Below are positions 35,120 to 48,103 of a DNA stretch of 64,000 nt, piece by piece (position 1 is the stretch's first letter; each line of letters starts with the position of its first letter). The notes beneath the pieces are model-generated. The model was given only the letters and a program-made list of their open reading frames with translations. It had not been told where the DNA came from and searched no databases. Both the position numbers and the translations under genes were made by a program. Origin of the DNA: Arctopsyche grandis (Eukaryota; Arthropoda; Insecta; Trichoptera; Hydropsychidae); assembly GCF_051622035.1 (NCBI RefSeq), contig NC_135358.1:12530001-12594000 (forward strand), read 5' to 3'.

Positions 35120-36030
35120 TGAGCACCGTATTGTATATAAAAGTATTTATTTATTGAAAAATCAACAGACAACAGATGTAGAAATGTATAAAAATAAAGA
35201 ATAAATGTAACAAAATAAAATAATATCTGAGCCCAATTATAGAATAAAAACTAAACCAAGAAAATAATAAAAACTAAAACATGACCAAATAGAACAGGGC
35301 ATGACTAAACATAAAGTGATATAATATTGGATAAATATTATATAATAGAAATATAAAATGATCAATCAATCAACTCTCCTGATGGGAGTCCTGAATTGAT
35401 CCATGGAAATACCGAATAGATCAACGTCATTCAGCTCCCCGTTAAACATACGACAAACACACTAGATAGGAATATTTTAGGGAATTGGTTTTGAAAGGAT
35501 CAAGTGAAAAGAATGCAACGTGTCTAGAATACCTAACTGGGATCCTGAAACAAACCTTACTCAGTAAATCGGGATAATCAAGGAAACCATTTAGGAGCTT
35601 AAAAAGAAATGTAGCATTAGTGAGTCGTTGCCTGACAAAGATTGTTAAAATATAGGAATTTTAAAATATCGGGAACAGTAGTATGGGTGTAGATAGAAAA
35701 CGGTAGCGTAAGGATTTGATAAATTTTAATTGGACTTTTTCAATTCAATTAATATGGGATATATAAAAAGGTGACCAGATAATTGAGGCAAATTCAAGGT
35801 GAGATCTTACAAGGGAAAAATAAAGTAATTTATGTACATGAGGATCATTAAAGGGTTTAGTTGAACGGAGTAGGAATCCAAGCGATTGATATGCTTTATT
35901 TGTAATGAAGGAAATTTGTTCAAAGTAATCGAGTTTATTATTAAGAATTACACCAAGATTCTGAATATATAATATAATTTTGTGTCATCAGCATAAAGAA
36001 GTATAGAAGAGTGAAGTACCAACACAGTAA
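35120..36030 (-). mobile_element. Jockey-like LINE fragment with YADD box
   Basis: On the minus strand the translation gives LLYADDTKLY (reverse transcriptase catalytic box), then NLGVILNNKLDYFEQISF, SLGFL..RSTKPFNDPHVH, LLYFSLVRSHLEFASIIWSP and INCIEKVQLKFIK. These are the order and phrases of the 3' half of a non-LTR reverse transcriptase of the Jockey/CR1 type. Between YADD and NLGV most of the usual intervening residues are missing, so there is an internal deletion. Stops break the frame downstream. The 3' end near 35120 has an AATAAATAAAT tail on the minus strand. It is inactive and 5'-truncated. Confidence 0.8.
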
Positions 36031-39000
36031 CTTTCTGGAAATCTACATACATACGTACATATGTACGTTTATGCGTAATGCGTCCTAATATATTTTTAGC
36101 TTGGAAAAATACATATTGATCAAGCAACTATCAATTACTTCATCCAAGTGTTGGGTCACTCACTTTTTGGTCGAATCTATACTTATTTCAAGTGTGTCAT
36201 CTTATACATATGTAAGTATTCCTATACATATGTATACAACTACATCCTAAGAGATGTGGTTTATTCGCGGGTCGACTCATTTATCGCGTTTTCGGCGTTT
36301 ATTTCTTGGGTTTTGTTTGAAATTTATGAATCTAAAGTGGTATGGGATTTCATGTATGTATGATTAATTATTCCGTCGGCCCGTGCGTGTATATCTACTC
36401 TTTGATTGATATTCCGATCTGATGATGGACTCTGACTTTGTGCTGCTCGTTCTACGCCTATATATATATATAATAAATAACTTCATTACGAACGATACCC
36501 GTCACTAACGCCATCCTTTTTCTTATGTAGCACACGAACAGTTTACGGCTCGGGGAACATCCATCAAACAAAAACCGACCGTCTGATTCTTTGATATTTT
36601 CTCTCTTCACGGGACCGTGGCACCCGCCGCGAATGACTTATGAGGTCAAACAAATAACTTATCAAGAGCTATCTTAGATGTATATTAGACGTATTTGTTT
36701 TTCCTTACGTGCATGTTGGAAAACACACGAAAGTTAAAAAATACATAATACAAAACATCATCAGATTGCTAGAAAGTGAAATAAGCGCGCATTTATGTGC
36801 GTGTGTGTGTGTTTTCCGTAAGTACTTTTTCGTCAATATCGTTTTGATGCTCGTTCACAAATGACACTTTCTTTTCCTTTGTGCGTTTAAATTCTATAGT
36901 AGCTCGTGAAAATTATTAATTTTATTTATATTTTTTTTTGTATTTTCCATTCTGCTTTCTATGTTGGCGAATGAATGCATTACGCTAGTGGCGGATTCCA
37001 AATGTCGGCATACAATGGTTATTCATTGTCTGAAACTTTTCTACGTATAAGATTTTCCCATTGCTTTTTGTATGTTTGAATAATGAAATAGCTATCAAAA
37101 TCTATCTCACACTTTTCAATCATATGTATGTATGCATTTTCAATGCACACACAGATAGCGGTATTTGTGTGTATTTTTTTTTATATATTTTCCACGTACA
37201 ACTTATCTGTTTTTCTATCACAACCGCAAGTGCATTGATTCAAATTTGGAACATATAGTATAAAAAAATGTTGATATCACATTATGAATATTAAAAATTT
37301 TGTGTAATTGTTTATTGTTTTGTTTGTTATGTTAAATCATCAATCATGAGATGAGTAGGTATATCATTTAGTTTTTTTAGAAAATTAAAAGAAAGCAATC
37401 TATGCGTAATCTTTTATGTAAGTGTAAATACATCATGTGCAATGACTCTCCATACGTCATTTCTACGAAAGTTCTTCCAGTACAAAGTGCTCAACGTGTT
37501 GCGTATTTAATTTGAATGACGTTGTAAATTTACAAAATATTCTCAAAGCGTCTCAAAATGCTTAAAATTCGTAGCTTCCCGCAGTTTGTATTCAAAAACT
37601 TTTTGGTTCAACTTAAAACCGCTTAAATACACGAACGTCGTCATTCACGCAATAAAACATCGTTGAAAACGTAATAATGCATAGCCCAATTCATACAGAT
37701 TTCTAGTTCGCCCTAATCTGCACCGTCACGATCATCATTCTCGAAAGCCGGTCTTAATTCACGCGCTTCGTGCCGCTTTTGGTCCAATTTCATCATTTGC
37801 GGTAATAAATGCAGGTTAATATTATATTTTCTCTGTTTGTATATTTCGCTACGTCGCGTAACCGATTGAGCATTTAGTGTAATTATTGGAGCAAAATCAT
37901 TTAAATTGTGACGTATCGTACGTGAATCGCAGAATTACAATCTTTCATTTACGTAAATTCTTTATATGGATATTTTCGAATGAACGAATCGGATCATTAA
38001 CGTATTTAACTCTTCAACAAAAAATGTGTTGCATTGCTCACTTTCACCTCGGAGTCTAGCAAATTTCTCTATATACTTTATAAGTACATGCCTGCTTGCA
38101 TACGAAAACTCGCTTTGTAAGTACGTTCTCAATTTGATGTGTATATGTACATATGTATCTTACTAGTTGAAATTATATACATAGTCCTGGCGTTGTACTG
38201 ACGTGGAATGTTGTCTTAGAAAAACGTAACTGTCAATTCTTTCAGACCATTAAAAGAAAACTCGAACGGGCGTGGGTCGATTGATACACTAACTGTTATT
38301 CTCGCAGGATATTGACCTTTTAATGCGAACTTGACTTATTTTGACATATGTCGTTTGTTGCCTTGGTATTCAAGGCGTCGCTGGTCGTATCTCGATCTTA
38401 TTTACTCGTTACAATGATGGTTTGTGTCTGGCACATCGTAGTCAATCGAATTATTCTCCAATTCTCAACAAAGACGTTCTGGTTTTGTTCTATTTGAAAT
38501 TGTTTCTCAAAGTACTTTTTAACAGCTATCGAAAGCGAATCGTTTCCGCTTCACGCTGACTTTTGACGAATTTCCACCTCGTTGCCCAACTGAGTGTGCT
38601 ATTATTGTTTATAGACCATTTTCCCACAGCGGAAAATCTAGTAGCGGCGCCCACTAAGTGGCATTGTTGATTTTCCATTTCCACTATTGTATTTCTTTGT
38701 TTTTGCGAGAAGATATCCCCTGGCGCGCGTAATGGCGTAACGTGGGTCGTTTTGGCCGATAGCGAATAATAAGCGTCCAATAAACCGTTTATAATACGTG
38801 GGCGCTTTCCTTTTGTATTACTGGAGCAACAATCTATATACATACGTTTTCATCATTACAATGCAGAGATCCGAATGTAAAGATATGAGTCGACATATCC
38901 GCGGCTCGGTATTCCGTTTGTGTCGACCTCTTCATTAGTATTCAATTAACGGTACACCCTCTCGTTGGGCATTGACGGGCTTCGACCCATCGCACTGACG

Positions 39001-40560
39001 AGTCGTTACAACAATTGTCTATTATCACTTTTATCGGATGTAGGTATGTCTAGGTTAAATGTTATCGTTTTTGTTCGGAGACGCATGTGATCTCGCCACG
39101 AACCTTTTCTTGTCCGTGTCCGATCTCTCTTTTTCTAGTTGATGATTTATGATATTTTAATGCGCTCTTCGTGTATAAATTCAGTATGCAATCTAAATTG
39201 GGTAGTTGGTTTTTTGTGTGCAAGTACTCGAAAGCAGGCGACGATTGAATTTGCTCGGTCGTATAGTAAAGTAACGACTCGTTAATTCGTACGCCATGCC
39301 ATGGCGGTCTGACGCAGATTCAACCTTTCACTTGTGTGAAAGTTTAGCGTAGTAGAATATTCTGTAGTTTGCTGCAGAGTATTAATTAAAATCTGCGCCG
39401 CGTTTTGTTTTAATGGAATTGAAACGTTTTGTACTGCGAGATGAACGTGGTTAGCGTGAGAATTTTCGCATTGAAGATGTTCAGTTTTAGTAGTCGGGGT
39501 TTGTGAAAAGAAGTCAACGTTTAAATTAATATTCTGTTCATTTAAGGTTTCTCTTTGTTCCATGGAGTGTTTGATGCAAATGAATTGTAGCAAAGTGTTG
39601 AGGTTTTATCCGTATTTTTTGGTTATTAAAACTTTTGTTGTAGCCAATATTTTTACTTTATCTGTATATTTTTTTTTAGTAAGAACGAAATGATTTGCTT
39701 TGTTTTATTTTATTTTGCTCAAATCGAGATATTTTTTTACACTTTTTATTAAATTTAATACTATCAATTCGATTTTCATTTCATGCCATAAATATTTAAT
39801 CCGATTATTATAATTATGATATTGGAAATCTTGTCGTTATATGTATACAAAATTAAAGTATTGATAAAGTGTGAATATATATTTTCGGAATACATTATTT
39901 GCATCACTCATCGATTATTCAGGATGTAAATAATTGTAACAGTAAAGGATTATAAATAAGATTATTCAAGATGATTTATTTTCCGGTTAACTTGTTTCTC
40001 GTAAATAATGTTTTATTTATATACAACATGGAAAAACTACATTCTATTTGAAATTTTGTATCTTTTTTGCACCAAAGTTGTCTATTTGGTTTCACCCGCT
40101 GTTTTTACGTAGAACTATGAAGCTCTTGTGGACCATATCTTGTACATTTTCTTCGTAAATATTGTTGGAATATTTAACAATAGTTTCGTTTACTTGGATC
40201 ATTTATGGCTCTTCGTGTTCAATTTTATACTTTTTTCGCATAGTTATTATATTATTGTTACGAAGCGTCATTCTCGTTTTATACAAAGTATAGCGAATAA
40301 GGTGACTCGTTTTAATTTCGCGATTGTTATTTTATCGACAATGGGTTCGTAAAAAATACAAAATATCAATATTTCTAATTGTACAAGTGCAGAATATTCG
40401 AAGGAATTCTCAAAAAGAGCAGGCACCAAAATACACACTTCCATCGAGTGGATCTACTTCTTTTTCTAATGATGGCCCGTGAGAAGTCATACTGCAGTAG
40501 CTCCTTGCATAACAATCAAACAAAAATAACATATACAAGAGGTAAACCGCCACAATTAGA
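36031..40560. other. Intronic DNA, no gene seen
   Basis: No supported exon on either strand. It contains TACATATGTA blocks (36048-36067, 38144-38158), a (TG)n run near 36800, and a GC-moderate patch at 38300-38880 where frames on both strands are briefly open without recognisable domains. Confidence 0.45.
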
Positions 40561-40562
40561 TT

Positions 40563-40927
40563 ATGAATATTTTCTTTATTATACATACGTTTGTATGTAA
40601 ACATGGTGGCCGAGAGGAATCCCTGGCCCTGGAAAAAAAAATCCGGGCTTCTATGACAGACAAAAAAATAGATCTTATAGATATATTTTTATTATGCGAA
40701 AAATCTGAACTACCAGAAAAATACCTATATGGTACCGATTTCACATGGACACAAATAAAGTATGGATCATTAAATAAATGTTTTTATGTGGAATAATATA
40801 AAATATCAACATCGGTCAGTCGAACGTCCCGACACGGAGCCCTTCAAGTAGTCCGGCCCTTGAACTTTTTCCTAGCTCCTCGTCAGCCCTGTATGTATGT
40901 ATGTATGTAATAAAATGGGGGGGGGGG
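40563..40927 (+). mobile_element. Possible retroelement 3' fragment
   Basis: A small open frame ends in FTWTQIKYGSLNKCFYVE and is followed by about 125 bp leading to a terminal (TGTA)n repeat, AATAAA and a run of 11 G. A short coding remnant, a 3' region and a simple-repeat tail fit a LINE 3' end, but no reverse transcriptase motif is visible. It is uncertain. Confidence 0.3.
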
Positions 40928-41039
40928 TATCCAAGCGAAGACCAAAAGTTGGTTATGTGTACAGTTTAAAGAGCATTGACAAAATCTGCGATAGTATTTT
41001 TCAATTGTATAATTCGACGTATTCGTATTATGTTGTTTA

Positions 41040-41612
41040 ACCGCCTACCGTGCACGGTAGTTTTATGTTGATAAGTGAACATGAGAATTCGTTCACAGTG
41101 CGATTACAATTTGCTCGGTCCACCGCTTCTGCAGTAAGAAATTTTCCTCGAGTTTTCCGACAACGTGCGTCGGGAAAGCGTCGCGTTGTTGTGGCCACTC
41201 GAGACGATGGGGGGGGGGGGGGGAGGGGACCGAGCATCATGTAGAGGGGGAGGGAGAGGTGAGGCCATGTTGTCGGCGTTGCGACCGCGCCGGCACTCGA
41301 CACTACGTTGCGGACGAGCGAAGCGTTCGCACGCGTCGGAAACTCAGTATCCGCGACCGGGGGGGCCACACGAGCGCCACCGCCCCTCGGGGCACAGCCC
41401 CAACATCCCGACCCACATTCGCACCATCCCCTTCGTAGTTTCGTCTCGACGTGATTTCGTCTCGGAACCGCGTGGTTTGTGGAGCGGCAGCGGCGGCGCG
41501 TGAAAGTGAACGGGACGCGACCACTGGGTCAGCAGCGCCGGATGCGCCTCGCTCTAATATGGGTTAAGCGGCTGCAGACACTCCACTGCACCACCACACA
41601 TGCACCAACAAC
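41040..41612 (+). promoter_or_regulatory. GC-rich promoter/5' leader of the intronless gene
   Basis: This is a CpG-rich block contrasting with AT-rich flanks and ending at the start codon at 41613. It includes a run of 15 G at 41209-41223. An upstream ATG at 41600 opens a frame that overlaps the main start. Several frames on both strands are open here only because of base composition. No TATA box was identified. Confidence 0.5.
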
Positions 41613-43349
41613 ATGAGCCCGGCCTCACAGGCGGACGCCCTACACGTCGACAGATACGTCGGAGGATACCTCATTGCCAACAACAACAACAACAACAACC
41701 AACGCCAAGAACAACGACACTACAACAACTACAACAAAACGGTTCCTAAGAAGAAACAACTCCACTACATACCTCCAGCCAACCTCTACCAGGGTGGATA
41801 CGTACCCGCTAACGGCCTCTTCCCACCCACCAACTTCTGCCCCAACCAAAATAACTGGACTGGCGTACCTCTCATATCCACAGCCAACGCCAGGCGCAAC
41901 AGAAAACCACACTCAAATTACCCACCTCAAAACCTATCACCACCTTTCCACAGACAACCCATACAGATCTTAAATGGGTCGTGCAACGTCGAATACGCAG
42001 AGGGACACTTGCCGCTGTCTAGGCTCGCTCTACACACCCAAGGCGCGCCTCTCATTCTCGCCAGGAGGTACAACAACAACAACAACAACAACAATAATAA
42101 TAACAACAACAACAACAACATCAACAACAACCGTAAACAGAATCCTTGTCAAAGCGGTTACAGGGCGACGACGAACCCGAACGATGTTCGGTCTCCCACC
42201 AGTGCCGATTTCGTTATTAGAAAGTTTCACGACACGCTGCTACTGCCCCGAGATGGTGGTTTCGAGTGTAAAAAAGAACAAACTAGTGTTGCCGTCTCGA
42301 ACTCCAATCAGAGTATCAATCAAGTGTTGAATCTCGACTCTCTCAGTGTTACCAGTGATGAGAGCTCGGGTTCTACTAACTCGGAAACTTGTTTACCGCG
42401 CATTATCAAGCCGAGGAAGAGAAGAAAGAAGGATCGGAAGCCGCCCAGTGCTGGTGGTGATAAGACCCAATATGGTGGCGATTCAAAGTCGGAGTCTGCG
42501 ACTAAAGACGAGTGCTACGAAGCTACGGACATAAATAGGAATAATGTGTACAAATTTAGTCCGGAGAAGGCGAGTCAAGACGAAAGTGTAACAGAAGGAA
42601 AGCACTCATCGACGTGTACGACCGAGAAATCTTCTCAACCGCAGCTGAACGCGACCAAAAGTCGACACACTTCCGACGACGTAGAGGACGACTCTGACGA
42701 TTCGTCGTCGCTGTTCGAAGCCATCAGCAGATGTTCCCCTACGATGTGTCAGTGTAAATACTGCGACCCGTCCGGTCAGGTGTGGGACTTTGACCGATTC
42801 TGCTACTCTTCCCTATTCACCACGTCGGAAATGAACTTCGCTTCGGAAGAGAAGTCGGGCAATCCGTTTGCGGACAAGGACTCGATGCTGAGGAGGAGCT
42901 GGAGTGAACCTTGTCCTGGACACTCGGTGGAGAATCTGCGCATATCTGGATACGATAAACAAGTATCGCCGCATCGCTCCGACCCAAATGTTTCAGCAGC
43001 GTGCGAACAAGATAACAACAACGAATCAACCTATGCAAAGTCGAGTTTCGGCGCTATCGGAACTGGAAGGAGGACTAGCAAGTCGCGGGAAACTTTTGGC
43101 GCTCCCGAGTGGAAGGCTGCTGCTACACCCCCTTCTCCCGAACACGTGCCAGACTTGTTGTTCAAGTGCTTCCCCTCACGTGGAGTCAGCCTCCACGTGT
43201 CTCCGGCTATTGTCACCTCGCCTGGAGGACACCGCGACCTCGAGATAAAATTCTACTCTGTCGCTGAGGATGATAAGGGTGAAGGTGACGATGCTACTGT
43301 TTTTCAGTGCGATCCGTCGAAAGAACCACAACCTGTCGCTGTCCAGTAG
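41613..43349 (+). CDS. Intronless gene for a 578-aa asparagine-rich protein of unknown function
   Basis: I do not recognise the protein. The frame is uninterrupted for 578 codons. ATG 41613 is the first in-frame Met after an in-frame TAA near 41565. Visible features: poly-Asn tracts at about residues 23-29 and 154-172; a basic cluster IIKPRKRRKKDRKPP near 264-278, likely a nuclear localisation signal; Ser/Asp/Glu-rich low-complexity segments; a cysteine cluster SPTMCQCKYCDPSGQVWDFD near 372-391; RRSWSEPCPGHS near 430; and a hydrophobic-basic block DLLFKCFPSRGVSLHVSPAI near residue 510. The cysteine cluster might bind a metal, but no known finger matches. It sits in sense orientation inside the presumed twin intron. 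Coding is supported by length, GC-rich codons and complex non-repetitive segments. It could also be a retrogene. Nuclear location is inferred. Confidence 0.8.
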   Translation: MSPASQADALHVDRYVGGYLIANNNNNNNQRQEQRHYNNYNKTVPKKKQLHYIPPANLYQGGYVPANGLFPPTNFCPNQNNWTGVPLISTANARRNRKPHSNYPPQNLSPPFHRQPIQILNGSCNVEYAEGHLPLSRLALHTQGAPLILARRYNNNNNNNNNNNNNNNNINNNRKQNPCQSGYRATTNPNDVRSPTSADFVIRKFHDTLLLPRDGGFECKKEQTSVAVSNSNQSINQVLNLDSLSVTSDESSGSTNSETCLPRIIKPRKRRKKDRKPPSAGGDKTQYGGDSKSESATKDECYEATDINRNNVYKFSPEKASQDESVTEGKHSSTCTTEKSSQPQLNATKSRHTSDDVEDDSDDSSSLFEAISRCSPTMCQCKYCDPSGQVWDFDRFCYSSLFTTSEMNFASEEKSGNPFADKDSMLRRSWSEPCPGHSVENLRISGYDKQVSPHRSDPNVSAACEQDNNNESTYAKSSFGAIGTGRRTSKSRETFGAPEWKAAATPPSPEHVPDLLFKCFPSRGVSLHVSPAIVTSPGGHRDLEIKFYSVAEDDKGEGDDATVFQCDPSKEPQPVAVQ

Positions 43350-44478
43350 ATTAGAAAAGTTTATCCTTCGACCTAATGAACCGCATCGTGCGTTAACGAT
43401 CTCGACAACCTTGAAAGTGCTTCTAACATACCTCGTTCGATCGGCGATCTAAGAAGAGTTTAACTAAACAGTGCCTAGATAATTTTAATCTGTAGTTCAA
43501 AAAAATCTATCGTAGTGCTATTATTTTTCTTTTTCAATTCACTACATAATGATTTTATCATGATGATAAATTTACCTTTAATCGATAGAAGCTTAATTTA
43601 TTGAGCATTCAATTTTCATTTCACAGTGGAATTCTTGACGCATATAAGTCGTTGTAAACATATCAAAAATAACACGTATATACTGTGTTTTGAATAGTGA
43701 ATTGCGCTAAATAGTTTAACACTTTTTCATATTTTGTACCTACTCTCGTTTTCCATCATTGAATCATGGTGCGATTTACGCACTTTAACATTGTGATAAT
43801 TTATGAAGTACCTATGTATCAACAATACTTCTGTATTTGCTCTTTATATGCCTGTTTATGATGAGTGCAGATGATTTAATTTATTTGTGATTTGTTAATC
43901 GTTTCGTCGATTCGTTTGAGACGTTTTAAGACGAGGCTTGTTGCATTTATGGTTAATGCAATCTGATTGTATTTATTGTGTGTACTCGAAACGAGCCAAT
44001 TTTCCTAAAAGTAATCGCGTTTGAAAACGCGACGCACGATCTCCTTTGGGTATTAATTTTTAGCATGAATGTATAGAGCTTCTTAGACATTTTTGATCTT
44101 ATAAACATAATAAGTAGTTATTAATGTTTTGTGTACTCTACGGGTGTCCCAAATGACATTTTATTTTTGATGGATGCATTTTCGTTGACGCGTTTCAATT
44201 TTGTGTCAGTATTTTTGATGTGACGAATGTTTGATGAATTTTAGAAAGTTTGAAAAAAAATGACAGGGTAAACCAGCCTTGGATCAAAAGCGAACTTTTC
44301 TTTCGAGAAAGGCTTTTAATAGGGGATTTATTACAGTGAATTAATTTTAAAGCGGTGACGGTCTTGGATCTTCTTTTCAGTTAGAAAGTTTTCTAATTTA
44401 ACAATTCACATTCGGGTGTGGTATTATTATGAAGCCTTTTCGTACAAATTTTTATTAACGATTCATTACAAAAATAAA
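43350..44478 (+). terminator. Presumed 3' UTR, with candidate poly(A) signal at 44473
   Basis: After the stop codon the sequence becomes AT-rich with no further frame. The first clear AATAAA noted is at 44473-44478, about 1.1 kb downstream. An earlier variant signal could be used instead. Confidence 0.35.
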
Positions 44479-46330
44479 CTCGTACAGAGGCTGTATTCTA
44501 CGCATACGCATTTTTTTTTATTGTTATTTATTGCAAAATATCCACAAGGCGGGTATACCTGATTGTTTTTAAAATTGTGAAATGAAAATGTATCCGTTGC
44601 TATTATTTTGTGTTGGATCGAATGATGCAATTTTCTGACTTGCACCAACAAATGTACGCACGTTTATGACTGTCACTTTGTACATAAATTTATACCTATA
44701 TATTAATTATTTTATTATATTCATTATTAGTTTGTAAACAAGGTTTTTCTAGAGGGGAGCATTAATTTGACAATTAATTTCGTTTTTGCCTTCACATTCA
44801 AAAACAATTATTTGTACTTAATTAACGCATACAAAATTCCAATTAAACTTCTATGTATTGAATTTGTATCACACATTTTTGAATATTTTTATACGTACAT
44901 ACCGTCTGTGAACGTTAATGAAATACTATTTTCAAATTGGCTCCTCATTATATTTTCAGACGTTTTTAATAATTTTGGGATGTCTTACTTTTAGTTATTT
45001 ATTATTTTTATTTTTTATTTATCGTTTTTTTAAGAGGCGATTTACACGATCGCCGAAATTGTTGAAAATAAATCGATTCGTTCAAACTTTGCTGTTTTTA
45101 ATTGCCATATAATTTGTACTATATATGTATAATACACATCCTATCCGTTTCCTTTTGCTATTTTTTTTCCAAATCATCACAAGGTAATTACAGTTGAATT
45201 TCAAAGATTATTACTCAACCATTTCGCTTTCAATTACATTATCTCCGTAATGCATCTTATATGCGAACCATAGATTTCGTACATTGCGTAATAAAAAAAG
45301 TAATTCACTTTCCAGAAAATTGCTCTTAACTATGTTTTTTTTAATTGTAAGATTTTCTCTTGCCATGAAATATCATTGAAATCGTTTCGTTAGTGTTCTA
45401 TTTCTTCTTCTCTACGTCACTGTAGTGGTAATAAAATCAATGAAATTTGTGTACATGTATTTTCGACACTTTTGTAATACGAGATTTTCAAACAGAGGAA
45501 ATTTATACTCCCCATACAACCGAACTTCTTTATTATATACATTTCTTTTATTTGACTTTCAGTTTGTTCTCTATTTCCTCCAGTCCATACTACGCTATAA
45601 ATGATTCTACAAAGCGATGTTTTCAGCGTCTATTATTTATCTTTATATGTTGTGTTGTATAACAGCATCCGACTTAATACTCATTCTTTTCGACCGCTTG
45701 AAGATTCAGTCCAACATTTCTTCTTTGTTGAGGTAGTCCCATACGGACATCGGACAGAGGAGCTCGGTCCAGATTAGTAGGACAGTCTCTGGTTTTGGGC
45801 CCTCGGGGTAGAAACCTGGTCGAGTGGCAGAAGAGGCGAGAGAGCGCCTGTGTAACGTTACCGTCGAGGCCCGTTAATTGATGCGCTTTCACTGCACTCA
45901 GCAGCACTGGCTCTCTAATGCAGGGGTAGCCAACCATGGCGGTGACGGTGGCCGTTGTGGACCATCCGCTCGGTTGGATTGCATTTTTTCCTCTCATACC
46001 GTTTTCAACACTGAATCCGATGTTATCTGTTCGATGTATGTATGTACATACAAGCGTGTACATACATATTTTTTTATCGTAATAATTCACTTCTGCTTAC
46101 AAGTGTGAAAAAAAAGCGACACACATTATACCTAATAAAATCAAACATGTTTACATTCCATGCAATGGAATTGTCATGAGATGGTTTATACCAGTGGTTT
46201 CTTGTCTACCTTCTGTATTTTATAATAATCCAGATCTCGCCAGCAGCAATAAACATACGTTTGTACAATCGAAAAAATCTAATGCAATTTTCGATTTCGA
46301 TCCCTTAAAGTTTCCTAACCAGTGTGTACT
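44479..46330. other. Intronic DNA; GC-moderate patch 45690-45960
   Basis: No supported gene. The patch at 45690-45960 contains CAGGGGTAGCCAACCATGGC (from 45920), which resembles hAT transposon termini, but no partner end was found. Overlapping open frames on both strands have no recognised domain. Confidence 0.4.
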
Positions 46331-46332
46331 GA

Positions 46333-46557
46333 TCTAATATATAATTTCGAAAGAGACTTTGTAACTATCTAAGGTTTGGGTGGGAGCATCGAAAACAAAT
46401 CAAAGTTTATATGACGATGATATCAATATCGTTGAATAATTTTTTTTTTTCAATTCAAATAAATTTAATAAAATACAAATGAATGTTTACTATTAGATTA
46501 GCTATGTTTAAGCGGTATATATTACAAATACCGAGCGAAGCCGGGTAAAACCACGAG
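46333..46557 (+). mobile_element. Helitron-like element, plus orientation
   Basis: It starts TCTAATATATAATTTCGAAA and ends with CCGAGCGAAGCCGGGTAAAA followed by CCACGAG, where CTAG has decayed to CGAG. It aligns with the copy at 2873-3109 in the same orientation and shares CTATCTAAGGTTTGGGTGGG-type internal sequence with the minus copies at 25421-25868. Confidence 0.6.
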
Positions 46558-48043
46558 AATATAATATTTTTAATTAATTCGTTTTTTTTTCATTTTTGTA
46601 GGTAAATACTAATCATGATTAATTAAAAAACGCAATTTTAATTAATTAACTTGTATCAAGGTATGATTTTTAGCCATTTACGAGACACCAATGAAATTTT
46701 GTTAAGTCATTGAAACGTTTTAATTTTTGTTTACTAGTTTATTTGAGGGCGATAAATGTCCTGTTGTTTTTTGTTATCATCGACTTTTTTTTGTTTTAAA
46801 ACGATGAATTTGCCATTTTTACTTTAATATACATACATAGGTATCAAAAGAATTTTGTTTTGACGTGTTTCAAATTATAATGTAAGGAAATTTTTTCTAA
46901 ACGCATATTTTACGCGTTTATTTATTTTTTTTTCAAATTACCAACAACGTTACGATCACAATTTATTATTAGACTGATAAAATAAAAATGAATGGATCCT
47001 AAAATGCGATTTAATCAGGAAATGTCGTAAAATGCGCATTTCGGTTGCTAAAAGATCGCGATTGTTTATCTTTTAACGTACGATAAACCTTTATATACAG
47101 TTAATTTTTTTCAATTCTGAATTACAAACGTTGATAATGTGTGTTGTTGTTTAACATGTCTGAGTGAGAAGGGTTAAGCATGTTTGTCGTAGCAATGAAT
47201 AAGCACTGTAAATATTGATGTACCGCTACGGACAGTGTGTCACCAACATTGACAGTAGGAACATAGCATTTGTTCCTTTGCATCACTAAGACCTTTATTT
47301 TATATCATCATCATCATCACTTTCTATTTATATGCTTGAATATTGGCTTGGAACCGCACAGGCGGATCTCATAGGGCATTATCCGGAATTTTGCGATTGA
47401 CACGCTTATCATATATACCGTATGGTCTGGTTATACGCTACGTCGAGTGTCAGACACTGTCGAAGCTACCCTGCTGACATCGAATAAACCAGAAGTGCTC
47501 TCATCTCCGCTGCACCCAAGACTCTCGTGGGTACATCGACGTCGAAAAGAACGTCAATTTCTTGTCGGCGAGATTAAAATAAAATGTCGGGAGTTTCGCG
47601 TTTATACAGCTTCTTCAGGGAAAAATACTACCGCATTCAACGGCGTATTGCATTATTAAGTTTTTCTTTTTGAGGGTTGTTTGCGCACTTGTACACTTCA
47701 ATTACGGCTTTTCTTTTTTTTCTTTGCTGTAAAGCAAAGGACGAGTTGTGGTGACACTCGTCCTACTTTTTAATCAGTGCTTATCACTATTAGGTACATC
47801 ATATCGGTAAGACCGAGCTTAACTCGGTAAATTATAGTTTATTTGCAACACTTTGGTTGAGTTTCATGGTCTTAAGACCGATAGGGCTCTAGTGCTAATT
47901 ATGGCGTTATCGCAATGTAAAATTGAAATTTCATCAGTTTCAAATGTAATAATTTAACCCCTTAAATGAATTATCCCAAGATCAAGATGCGTTCCATTGT
48001 GATTTTGAGCACTTCAATTGCATTGCAATTATTTATTTATTAC

Positions 48044-48103
48044 GAAATGGGTTAATTTGTGTTTACACAGTTAAAACTGTGTAAACACAAATTAACTCAT
48101 TTC
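48044..48103. repeat. 60-nt hairpin, 27-bp arms
   Basis: GAAATGGGTTAATTTGTGTT and onward to ACACAG pairs with CTGTGTAAACACAAATTAAC and onward to CATTTC, with one mismatch and a loop of about 6 nt. It directly abuts a second hairpin at 48104-48143. Confidence 0.8.

Noticed and set aside
41165-41524. Open frames upstream of the intronless gene on both strands
   Set aside because: They are rich in Gly/Arg/Pro from GC bias and lie in the presumed 5' leader.
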